From Roseiarcus sp035500275 (GTDB lineage: Bacteria; Pseudomonadota; Alphaproteobacteria; Rhizobiales; Beijerinckiaceae): DNA of 12,137 nt. Shown here one piece after another: positions 1-5,963 of this stretch. The DNA is taken from the NCBI GenBank assembly GCA_035500275.1, contig DATJXI010000164.1:1-12137 (forward strand). The letters run 5' to 3'. Positions within the stretch are counted from its first letter, which is position 1; every line of letters starts with the position of its first letter. Both the position numbers and the translations under genes were made by a program. The notes beneath the pieces are model-generated. The model saw nothing but the letters and a program-made list of their open reading frames with translations. It did not search any database and had not been told where the DNA came from.

Positions 1-2
1 TC

Positions 3-584
3 ACCGCGCCGCAGGTCCTGTGGGTCAACATGGTGACCTCGGTCGCGCTCGGCTTGGTCATCTCGTTCGAGCCTCATGAGACCGACGTCATGCGAAGGCC
101 GCCGCGCGCCATCGACCGGCCGATCGTCACGCCCTTCGGGATGTGGCGCATCCTCTTCGTCGGCGCGGCGCTTGTCGTCTACACGCTTGCCGCTTTCTTC
201 TGGATGAAGAACTACGGCGCGTCAGACGGGATGGCGCGCACGGCCGCCGTCAACGCGATCACGCTCGGCCAGATCTTCTACCTGCTCAACAGCCGCTACC
301 TGCTCGATTCGTCGCTGTCGCCAAGCGCCCACGCCGGCAATCCCTATCTCTGGTACGGCGTCGGCGCGGTCATCGTCCTGCAGCTCCTGTTCACCTACGC
401 GCCGCCGTTCCACGCGATCTTCGGCAACGAGTCTCTGCCGTTGTGGGCCTGGCCCCCCCTCATCGGCGGCGGGATCGTGTTCTTCCTCGTCGTCGAGTTC
501 GAGAAGCTTATCATCCGATCGATGCCGGTCCTGCGGCGCCGGGCGACGCAGCTGAACGAAGGAGCCACAGCGGCGACGTCCTGA
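3..584 (+). CDS. Cation-transporting P-type ATPase, C-terminal fragment
   Basis: This is the C-terminal 193 residues of a P-type ATPase whose catalytic part lies left of the window; the frame is open from base 3. The opening residues (TAPQVLWVNMVTS) match the family's conserved stretch around the sixth transmembrane helix, followed by the typical EPHETDVMRRPPR loop. About four more hydrophobic segments follow (starting near MWRILFVGAAL, AVNAITLGQIFYLLNSR, YLWYGVGAVIV and WPPLIGGGIVFF), as in the cation ATPase C-terminal domain of Ca2+/Na+/H+-type pumps. The protein would sit in the inner membrane and use ATP to move a cation. The ion cannot be told because the ion-site helix and phosphorylation domain are not in view. 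It ends with a short basic tail and TGA, and converges on the minus-strand genes that follow. The family call is firm; substrate specificity is unknown. Confidence 0.9.
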   Translation, partial: TAPQVLWVNMVTSVALGLVISFEPHETDVMRRPPRAIDRPIVTPFGMWRILFVGAALVVYTLAAFFWMKNYGASDGMARTAAVNAITLGQIFYLLNSRYLLDSSLSPSAHAGNPYLWYGVGAVIVLQLLFTYAPPFHAIFGNESLPLWAWPPLIGGGIVFFLVVEFEKLIIRSMPVLRRRATQLNEGATAATS

Positions 585-628
585 GCAGATTCCCCCACCG
601 CGACGATCCTCCGGTTCTAGCGCATTCC

Positions 629-646
629 TTCCGTACCGGGACGGAA
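629..646. terminator. Hairpin between convergent genes
   Basis: A perfect 6-bp inverted repeat, TTCCGT / ACGGAA, with a 6-base loop lies in the 136-bp gap between the convergent ATPase and 73-residue genes. A second small stem (CCGAC / GTCGG, 687-699) lies nearby. Neither is followed by a T run, so a role as a bidirectional terminator is only a suggestion from position. Nothing else was recognised in the gap. Confidence 0.3.
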
Positions 647-720
647 CGGCAAGGGGTGCTCAGGGTCGATTCCGGCCCTCTGACAGCCGACCCGGTCGGG
701 CGCCAAGCCTCAGATCCTAA

Positions 721-942
721 CTAACGGCGGTCGCTTCCCTTCGCCGCGACGACCGCCACCCGCAGCTGATCGATCGCGCGCTCGGCGTACTCGACGGACA
801 GAATGATGTCGATCGTCGAAACCGCTTCGGGGGGCGTCGCCGCGGTGACCGTCAGGTAGACGTCGTCGTCCTGCGCGGCCGCGGAGGGCGGCGCTCCTGT
901 CGCAAAAAGGAACGGCGCGCCTTCAGCGTGAACCTCGTCCAA
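721..942 (-). CDS. 73-residue protein of unknown function, TTG start
   Basis: I do not recognise this small protein. The frame stays open further upstream, but the only start with a good ribosome binding site is TTG at 942, preceded by AAGGAGAG six bases away; that gives 73 residues. The product has no signal peptide or membrane helix. Its N-terminal third is low in features and includes an acidic DDD at 26-28. The C-terminal half (about 28-66) reads as alternating beta and helix (VYLTVTAATPP, then STIDIILSVEYAERAIDQLRV, abbreviated here). It begins 28 bp after the cytochrome b561 stop on the same strand, so it is probably the last gene of that operon. A chance frame is possible in GC-rich DNA, but the strong binding site and operon position argue for a real gene. 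Confidence 0.6.
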   Translation of the reverse strand: MDEVHAEGAPFLFATGAPPSAAAQDDDVYLTVTAATPPEAVSTIDIILSVEYAERAIDQLRVAVVAAKGSDRR

Positions 943-970
943 GACTTTCTCTCCTTCGTGACCAACGAAG

Positions 971-1501
971 TTAAGTGACGTCGCCCGCCCGCGGCGCGCG
1001 CTTGTCGCCGAAAACCATTGCCCGCGGGAGATTCTCCCGGTGCCGCAGGCTCGCCAGAGCGACCCCGCCCAGATGGACACAAACGAGGATAAGGACGCCG
1101 TAAGCCGCGGCCGAGTGCACGGCCTGCATGGCGGCCGAGCCCCAGAAGGCGTCGGTGGTCATGAGCCATCCGGTGGCGGCCGTCGCGCCCATGGCGGCGA
1201 GCAGAACCACGATCATTGCGCCGCCGGCCGGATTGTGTCCGATGAATCGGGGCTCCGATCCGTCCGCCATGGCCTTCAGATAGGCAAGGACCGCATGCGG
1301 CGGGCGCACGAACTGCGAGAAGCGGGCGTAGCGCGGGCCGAGAAATCCCCAGGCGACCCGAACCGCCACCAGACCGCCGGCGAGATAGCCGACGGATTCG
1401 TGCAGACGCCGCCAATCCTCCGCCGTCGCCCAAGCGGCCGCGAAGCTCAGCGCGAGCGTCCAATGAAACACGCGCACCAAGGGATCCCACACTCGGACCA
1501 T
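971..1501 (-). CDS. Cytochrome b561-type membrane protein
   Basis: This is a small inner-membrane di-heme cytochrome b of the b561 / Ni-hydrogenase b-subunit family (176 residues from ATG). It opens with the family signature WDPLVRVFHW. About four hydrophobic segments follow, near residues 12-26, 36-54, 94-113 and 129-150. Candidate heme-binding histidines are H13, H34, H129 and H143. Such proteins pass electrons between the membrane quinone pool and a partner protein. The start is uncertain: a TTG at 1534 overlaps the PepSY stop and has GGAGG ten bases upstream, which would add 11 residues. The ATG at 1501 directly precedes the conserved region. It lies directly downstream of the secreted PepSY-like gene, a pairing known for small b-type cytochromes, which suggests the two work together. 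The family call is firm; the electron donor and acceptor are unknown. Confidence 0.88.
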   Translation of the reverse strand: MVRVWDPLVRVFHWTLALSFAAAWATAEDWRRLHESVGYLAGGLVAVRVAWGFLGPRYARFSQFVRPPHAVLAYLKAMADGSEPRFIGHNPAGGAMIVVLLAAMGATAATGWLMTTDAFWGSAAMQAVHSAAAYGVLILVCVHLGGVALASLRHRENLPRAMVFGDKRAPRAGDVT

Positions 1502-1530
1502 CGGCGAAGGCTCCGGCGACTTGACTGGCG

Positions 1531-1806
1531 TCAATTTTCGCCGGCCTCCGGGTTGTCGAGCTTCTGCAACGTTTCGGCGTTGTAGGCCATGTTGGCGCGC
1601 TTGCCGTCGCTGTCGATAGCGTAGACCTCGTAACAGCCGTTCTCGACCTTGATTTGGCGCACCTTGTAGCCACCCGCCTTGAGCTGGGACTCGAGCGTCG
1701 ACTTCGGCCGCCACTGGGCTTTCGGCGCGGTGGAGCACTTTTCAGCCGCCACCGACGGCGCTGCGGCGGCGAGAGCGACGAAGGTAAGGACGGGTAGCAA
1801 TTTCAT
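1531..1806 (-). CDS. Secreted PepSY-like protein
   Basis: This is a 91-residue exported protein. The ATG at 1806 is chosen because GGAG lies six bases upstream and because it gives a clean signal peptide (MKLLPVLTF, then an alanine-rich core) with likely cleavage after VAA at residue 21. The mature part resembles the PepSY_2 domain: a helix (residues 34-45, STLESQLKAGGY) followed by strands with the pattern KVRQIKVENGCYEVYAIDSDG. Two cysteines (C24 and C58) could form a disulfide in the periplasm. It is the first of a pair with the cytochrome b561 gene; the two are separated by 29 bp, or overlap if the cytochrome uses its TTG start. PepSY domains are often found beside b-type cytochromes, where they may bind a periplasmic partner. 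A specific function is not established. Confidence 0.78.
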   Translation of the reverse strand: MKLLPVLTFVALAAAAPSVAAEKCSTAPKAQWRPKSTLESQLKAGGYKVRQIKVENGCYEVYAIDSDGKRANMAYNAETLQKLDNPEAGEN

Positions 1807-1879
1807 CTGGATCTCCATGTCGCCGTAAGGCATGGAGCGCCATTTCCGCTCTCAATCGGTCTGAAGTTCGTTCACGAGA

Positions 1880-2728
1880 TTACCGATTTGCAATATCCGA
1901 TGGCGACCGGGGCCGCTCGCGGGCCCGCCCATAGTCGAACAGCGGAAAGAGGACGAGGCCCGCGGCGAAGCCGCCGAGATGGGCGATCCAGGCCACCGGC
2001 ATGTCCGATACGCCAAGCTGCCGGGCGAAGGCGCCGAAGACGACATCGGTCGCAAGCCAAATTATGAGGAAGATGCGCGCCCGGGGTTCGACGAACACCT
2101 GCTTCAGGGTCGCCGGCCGGATGGCCTCGACCTCCGTCCCGCCGGCGAACCCGCTTGGCCCGAGGGGCGCCCCAGGTTGAAACATGAAACGCGTCGCTGC
2201 GCCCATGAGCCCGGACACCGCCGCGGACGCTCCGATGAGCGGCGAAAAGTCCATGGGCCCGCTCGCCCAATGCGCGAGCGACCCGGCGACCGAAGCCGCC
2301 GCCATGAAGAGGACAAACCGCAACCCGCCGAAACGGCGCGCGACCGGCGGGCCGAACGCGACGAGCCAGATCGTGTTGATGAGGACGTGCGTCCACGAGC
2401 CATGCAGAAGCGCGTAGGTCAGCAGGGTCCATAGCTTGGGCCCGCCGCTGAGCGCTTGGAGGTCGCGCATCGCGCGCGCCTGCTCGAGTGCGGCAGGGTC
2501 GTTGTTGGCGCGGATCAAAAGCTCGATCGCCTGCGCCGGCCACAGCCAGACCGTCAGCCGCCCAGGCGCGAAGGCGAGGGTTCGAATAACCTGGTCTTGC
2601 GTCACCGGGCTCGCCCAATTCAGCGCCGCATAGATGGCGATGAACAGCGCCGCGAAGGCGACCACGACCGGAGGGATACTGAAGATCGGTTCCTTCCGCG
2701 GCGGCGGGCCCGGCTCTTTGGCTGCCAT
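1880..2728 (-). CDS. Rhomboid-family intramembrane serine protease
   Basis: This 282-residue multi-pass protein belongs to the rhomboid family, which cuts other membrane proteins within the lipid bilayer. The key parts are present: HVLIN (H114 and N118, the oxyanion-side residues in helix 2), the nucleophile S168 in GASAAVSG, and the partner H250 in AHLGGFAAG. The canonical GxSG is GASA here, so the residue after the serine is alanine. There is an extra N-terminal hydrophobic segment (20-38), a long periplasmic-type loop before residue 100, and an unusual ~35-residue hydrophilic stretch (184-218) between the serine helix and the next helix. The ATG start is preceded by GGAAGG four bases away; an in-frame TTG four codons earlier is less likely. 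It is first in a minus-strand run with the PepSY and b561 genes, after a 73-bp gap. The substrate is unknown. Confidence 0.88.
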   Translation of the reverse strand: MAAKEPGPPPRKEPIFSIPPVVVAFAALFIAIYAALNWASPVTQDQVIRTLAFAPGRLTVWLWPAQAIELLIRANNDPAALEQARAMRDLQALSGGPKLWTLLTYALLHGSWTHVLINTIWLVAFGPPVARRFGGLRFVLFMAAASVAGSLAHWASGPMDFSPLIGASAAVSGLMGAATRFMFQPGAPLGPSGFAGGTEVEAIRPATLKQVFVEPRARIFLIIWLATDVVFGAFARQLGVSDMPVAWIAHLGGFAAGLVLFPLFDYGRARERPRSPSDIANR

Positions 2729-2832
2729 GAATCCTTCCAACGAAACGGCCCGCGCAGATTTCGCTTACGCGCAAGTCCAGCCGGCGCCAAGCCGAGGCGT
2801 CAGACCCAGCAAGCGAGAGGCCAGGTCGGCTT

Positions 2833-2847
2833 GTCCCGCAGCGGGAC
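2833..2847. promoter_or_regulatory. 15-bp palindrome between divergent genes
   Basis: GTCCCGC-A-GCGGGAC is a perfect 7-bp inverted repeat around one base. It lies in the 211-bp gap between the divergent rhomboid (-) and PAS_5 (+) genes, which must also hold their promoters. It could be an operator for a dimeric regulator or a short RNA hairpin. No -35/-10 pair could be assigned with confidence in this gap. Confidence 0.3.
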
Positions 2848-2939
2848 GGCATCGGTCCTGCACCCGAGAGACACGGGCAAGCTTCAACGCCGGCTTTGTC
2901 TCTCAATGGGACGGGCTCCAGGCGGAGCGAGAGATTTCG

Positions 2940-3437
2940 ATGAAACTCATGTCGTCAGCCGAGCTCTATGGCTACTGGAACGCGCTCCGGGGGGCGCGCG
3001 CCGCTCCGGATCGCGGCGACGTCGACCCTGGCGCGCTTGGCGCCATCCTCGCCGACACCTTTCTTCTCGACCTCGACGAGCGAAACGCCTTTCCGTTCCG
3101 CATCGCGGGCTCACGGGCAAATGCGTTGTTCGCGCGGGAGCTGCGGGGCATGTCGTTTCTCGAGATCTGGCGGGAGGCCGACCGGGAGAAGGTGACGTCA
3201 GTCCTTCAAAGCGCCGCCGAGCAAGCGAAACCCTATTTCCTCGCGGGGGAATCCTGGCTCTCCGGCTTGAGTTCGCTCGAGGTCGAGGCGACGTTGCTGC
3301 CGCTGCGTCAAGGTCATGCGCATTCGCGCCTGCTCGGCTCAATCGCAGCCGACGAATGGCCGGAGGAGCTCGGCCTAGTCGGCATCGGCCCCCTGAGTCT
3401 GATTTCGATCGACAAGCTTCCGACGCCATCCTGCTAG
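2940..3437 (+). CDS. PAS_5-type domain protein
   Basis: This 165-residue soluble protein matches the PAS_5 (formerly DUF1457-like) family common in alphaproteobacteria. Characteristic pieces are an N-terminal YWNALRG helix, then DVDPGALGAILADTFLLDLD, then FRIAGSRANALFARELRG and FLEIW; the C-terminal half carries the remaining strands (EVEATLLPLRQG and RLLGSIA). The family is predicted to have a PAS fold, used in other proteins for sensing or dimerisation, but members stand alone without a kinase or cyclase and their ligand is unknown. The start is the ATG at 2940, with GGAGCGAGAG a few bases upstream; the longer open frame upstream lacks family similarity. It is followed on the same strand by a PilZ protein after 174 bp. 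A GCGCC / GGCGC stem at 3465-3481 might weakly terminate it. Confidence 0.82.
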   Translation: MKLMSSAELYGYWNALRGARAAPDRGDVDPGALGAILADTFLLDLDERNAFPFRIAGSRANALFARELRGMSFLEIWREADREKVTSVLQSAAEQAKPYFLAGESWLSGLSSLEVEATLLPLRQGHAHSRLLGSIAADEWPEELGLVGIGPLSLISIDKLPTPSC

Positions 3438-3611
3438 GGGTCAGCGCCGGTCCAAAGGGAGACCGCGCCGCCCGGAGGCGCATTACATCCGGGACCGGGT
3501 CTCGTGTCTCAAACGTGAAGAGGAAGCCCGCTCGCGATGCTGACTGGGTAACAAGCCCTTAAGCGATGGCCGATAGATTCGGGGTCCATTGACTCTGCTC
3601 GAAGCCAATCC

Positions 3612-4274
3612 ATGCCCGCATTCATGACCGGCGCGCAGATTCGCGCTGAAGAGCGCGCCTTCAATGAGGGCGCGCCATGGGGTTCGGCAGAGTCCGGGCT
3701 CGTCGAGCGCCGGCGCCATCAGCGGGTGAAAGTGCGGCTGCCCGGCCGCTTCATGCGATCCAACCGCCAGGAATTCGACTGCGTCACCATCGACATGTCC
3801 CCCGGCGGCATCGCCTTCGCGTCCACGGTCGCAGTCGAGCGGGGAGAGCGCATCGTCGCCTACCTCAATCAGGTCGGCCGTCTTGAGGGGACGGTCGCCC
3901 GCACCTTCGCCGGCGGCTTCGCGATCCAGATGAAACTTCCTCCGGCCAAGCTCGACCGGCTGGCCGATCAGCTGACCTGGCTTGCCAATCGCGGGGCGCT
4001 CGGGCTCGCGGAGGACCGCAAGCACGAACGGATTTCGCTGCACAATGCGCGCACGACGCTCAAACTTGCGAACGGACGCGAGCTCTTGGCGAAGCTGATG
4101 GACGTCTCGATGTCGGGCGCGGCGATCGCCGTGGACTTCCGGCCAGCCGTGGGCGCGCGCGTGCTGGTCGGTTCGACGCCGGCCGAGGTCGTTCGCCATC
4201 TCGATTGTGGAGTGGCGGTCGAGTTCGCGCGCGCGATCCCGCCCGAGACGTTCGACGCCGACCTGATTCTCTAG
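3612..4274 (+). CDS. Tandem PilZ-domain protein, probable c-di-GMP receptor
   Basis: The 220-residue soluble protein contains two consecutive PilZ domains. The first has RRHQR (R34-R38) followed by DMSPGG (D61, S63, G66). The second has RKHER (R136-R140) followed by DVSMSG (D164, S166, G169). Both therefore keep the RxxxR and DxSxxG elements that bind cyclic di-GMP in this family. The domains are joined by a helical stretch (about 111-131). It is likely a cytoplasmic effector that responds to c-di-GMP, acting through protein contacts since there is no output domain. The ATG at 3612 has no clear Shine-Dalgarno sequence; an ATG at 3624 is an alternative that does not change the domains. It follows a PAS_5 gene and converges on the L,D-transpeptidase gene. 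The process it controls is not shown. Confidence 0.88.
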   Translation: MPAFMTGAQIRAEERAFNEGAPWGSAESGLVERRRHQRVKVRLPGRFMRSNRQEFDCVTIDMSPGGIAFASTVAVERGERIVAYLNQVGRLEGTVARTFAGGFAIQMKLPPAKLDRLADQLTWLANRGALGLAEDRKHERISLHNARTTLKLANGRELLAKLMDVSMSGAAIAVDFRPAVGARVLVGSTPAEVVRHLDCGVAVEFARAIPPETFDADLIL

Positions 4275-4346
4275 CTGACCAAGCCTGAGTTCGGAATGGC
4301 TTCGGCTGCTTCGCTGTCCGTCTTTGATTGCAGCGCACCCAAGCTG

Positions 4347-4368
4347 ATCGGCGGAAGCCTCCGCCCGA
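4347..4368. terminator. Hairpin between convergent PilZ and L,D-transpeptidase genes
   Basis: The sequence GGCGGA-AGCC-TCCGCC forms a perfect 6-bp stem with a 4-base loop, and the stem continues TCG / CGA after a one-base bulge. It lies in the 266-bp gap between convergent genes, so it could end transcription in either direction. There is no clear T run. Apart from this and the ribE remnant at 4450, nothing was recognised in the gap. Confidence 0.35.
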
Positions 4369-4449
4369 AGCACAAAGGGCCCGTTGCTGAACGGCCGACG
4401 CTGGGCGAAACGGGACGAAGTCCATCCCCACCTCACCTGTCGCCTGCCC

Positions 4450-4501
4450 GCCTCCATGAGCCGCGCCGCGTAGCGCGCCATCTGGTCGACCTCGATGTGG
4501 C
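4450..4501 (-). pseudogene. Remnant copy of the ribE 3' end
   Basis: These 52 bases align with 5311-5362, the end of the intact ribE, with only three mismatches and no gap. Read on the minus strand the remnant encodes HIEVDQMARYAARLMEA, against NIEVDPMARYAARLMEA at residues 183-199 of the real protein; one of the three changes is synonymous. The match stops exactly at the last codon: the stop is replaced by GGC and the frame runs on. On the other side, weaker similarity with small gaps seems to continue to about 4525. No start or upstream ribE sequence is present, so this is a broken fragment, not a gene. It lies 40 bp beyond the L,D-transpeptidase stop, so that gene is bracketed by direct repeats. 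Confidence 0.85.
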
Positions 4502-4540
4502 GCTTTCTCTGGCCTTATGCCCGCCGAGCAGCCCCGGTCT

Positions 4541-5197
4541 CTAAAGCACGACGACGCGTGTTCCCTTGGCGACGCGCCCGTAGAGGTCGATCACATCGGC
4601 GTCGAGCATGCGGATGCAGCCTGACGACACGGCCTTGCCAATCGACGAGGGATCGTTGGTCCCGTGGATGCGGAACAAAGTGTCCTTCTTTCCCTGGAAC
4701 AGGTAGAGCGCCCGCGCGCCGAGCGGGTTTTCCATGCCGCCGTCCATATGGTCCGGCAGGCTATGATCGCGAGCCAGCATTTCCGGCGGCGGGGTCCATC
4801 CCGGCCAGAACGACTTTCGGCCGACCTCGGCGACGCCCTTCCATGCAAAGCCCTGTCGCCCGACGCCGATTCCGTATTCGAGCGCGCGCCCGTCGCCGAG
4901 CGAGAGATAGAGCTTCCGGGTCTTCGTGTTGATCGTAAGCGTGCCGGGCGGCTGCCCGGTCGGATCGCTGACCTCCTTGCGGGTCGTGCGGCTCATATCG
5001 ACGTCTCTGTCGAAGCCGCCGCGCGTCGAATAGTTCGGGTCGGCATCGGGCGGCAGATATTTCGCCGTTTCCTCGGGCGACAGGATCGTGCCAGAAAGGC
5101 CAAAGGGGAACTGAAACTGGGAGCCGGCCGCGGCGGGGTCCGAGAAGACGGCCATGCCGGCAAGGCTGATGAGCAGAAGAGTTCGCGCGCCAATCAT
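4541..5197 (-). CDS. Exported L,D-transpeptidase (YkuD domain)
   Basis: This 218-residue exported protein has a YkuD catalytic domain. The family makes 3-3 cross-links in peptidoglycan, or attaches proteins to it, using a cysteine nucleophile in the periplasm. The catalytic motif is complete: H178 in IHGTND, then SSGCIRM with the nucleophile C194 and R196. The domain starts near residue 86 (TLTINTKTRKLYLSL), and a proline-rich, tryptophan-containing stretch (WPGWTPPPEM) is typical of this subgroup. The N-terminus is a signal peptide with likely cleavage after DPAAA (residue 24). The ATG at 5197 is chosen for the signal peptide; a GTG seven codons earlier is possible, and neither has a strong binding site. 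It lies 109 bp downstream of ribE and is flanked by direct repeats of the ribE end. Confidence 0.9.
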   Translation of the reverse strand: MIGARTLLLISLAGMAVFSDPAAAGSQFQFPFGLSGTILSPEETAKYLPPDADPNYSTRGGFDRDVDMSRTTRKEVSDPTGQPPGTLTINTKTRKLYLSLGDGRALEYGIGVGRQGFAWKGVAEVGRKSFWPGWTPPPEMLARDHSLPDHMDGGMENPLGARALYLFQGKKDTLFRIHGTNDPSSIGKAVSSGCIRMLDADVIDLYGRVAKGTRVVVL

Positions 5198-5236
5198 GGA
5201 GGATTCGCCCCTGAGCACTTACCGGGCAAATCTAAA

Positions 5237-5254
5237 CAGGATCGGCAGGATCGG
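5237..5254. repeat. Tandem 9-bp repeat upstream of the L,D-transpeptidase
   Basis: CAGGATCGG occurs twice in direct succession in the 109-bp gap between ribE and the L,D-transpeptidase, about 40 bp before the transpeptidase start. It could be a tandem regulator site or a small slippage duplication. The same gap contains GC-rich inverted repeats, for example GCCGGC at 5268-5273 and 5299-5304, which may end ribE transcription. Confidence 0.55.
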
Positions 5255-5306
5255 GGAAGTCGCCATTGCCGGCGTTGGCGAATTCGATCCTCTGGCGAGC
5301 CGGCGC

Positions 5307-5906
5307 TTAAGCCTCCATCAGCCGCGCCGCGTAGCGCGCCATCGGGTCGACCTCGATGTTGACCTTCTCGCCCGGCTTGCGCTCGCCCCAGGTCGTGACG
5401 GCGAGCGTGTGCGGAATGAGCAGAACCTCGAATTCGTCGCCTTCGACCGCGTTCACGGTGAGCGAGGTCCCGTCGAGCGCGACCGACCCCTTCACCGCGA
5501 CGAAGCGCGCGCATTCGCGCGGCGCGCGGAAGCGGAAATGCGCCATGCCCTCGAAGTCGCGCCGCGACAGGATTTCGGCCGCTCCGTCCACATGGCCGCT
5601 CACCATATGGCCGCCAAGCTCGTCGCCGACCTTCAAGGCCCGTTCAAGATTGACGCGCGTCCCGGCGCGCCAGCCGCCGAGCGTCGTGACCTTGAGCGTC
5701 TCCGCGCCGACGTCGAAGGAGACTGCCGAACCTGAGCCGCGCGGCTCGACGGCCACCGCAGTCAGGCAGACGCCGGCGTTGGCGATCGAAGCGCCGACGG
5801 CGATCGAAGCGGAATCGTAGGCGCACGCGACCGTCATCCGGCAAAGCTTCCCGAGCGGCGTCATCTCGATCACTTGGCCGACGTCGCTGATAATTCCGGT
5901 GAACAT
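5307..5906 (-). CDS. ribE: Riboflavin synthase (alpha chain)
   Basis: Riboflavin synthase converts two molecules of 6,7-dimethyl-8-ribityllumazine into riboflavin and a pyrimidine, the last step of vitamin B2 synthesis in the cytosol. The 199-residue length is normal. The N-terminus MFTGII is the family hallmark. The two homologous lumazine-binding halves are visible: ANAGVCLTAV (43-52) in the first, GHMVSGHVDG (99-108) at the start of the second and VALDGTSLTVN (142-152) within it. AAGGA lies seven bases before the ATG. It follows the Fe-S/SCP2 gene after 57 bp on the same strand, with no evident terminator, so it may be cotranscribed with that operon. The usual partner ribD lies 2.9 kb upstream beyond an unrelated module. 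Its last 17 codons occur again, slightly changed, at 4450-4501. The gene is also called ribC in some species. Confidence 0.96.
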   Translation of the reverse strand: MFTGIISDVGQVIEMTPLGKLCRMTVACAYDSASIAVGASIANAGVCLTAVAVEPRGSGSAVSFDVGAETLKVTTLGGWRAGTRVNLERALKVGDELGGHMVSGHVDGAAEILSRRDFEGMAHFRFRAPRECARFVAVKGSVALDGTSLTVNAVEGDEFEVLLIPHTLAVTTWGERKPGEKVNIEVDPMARYAARLMEA

Positions 5907-5963
5907 GGCGGCGTCCTTAGCGCGTTCTCCGACGCGCCTGCAATCGGCGTGCGCCCAGCGCGT

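Noticed and set aside
2456..3562. 368-codon plus-strand frame crossing the rhomboid, the gap and the PAS_5 gene
   Set aside because: It runs across a real divergent gene pair in a frame different from the PAS_5 gene; no domain similarity.
3483..4481. Long open frame on the minus strand (332 codons) opposite the PilZ gene, starting with residues like the ribE C-terminus
   Set aside because: Only the first 11 residues match ribE (the remnant); the rest is arginine-rich, low-information sequence antisense to a clear PilZ gene.
4450..5362. Insertion sequence or integron-like cassette around the L,D-transpeptidase
   Set aside because: No transposase, integrase, terminal inverted repeats or attC-like fold seen; only the direct repeats of the ribE end support mobility.
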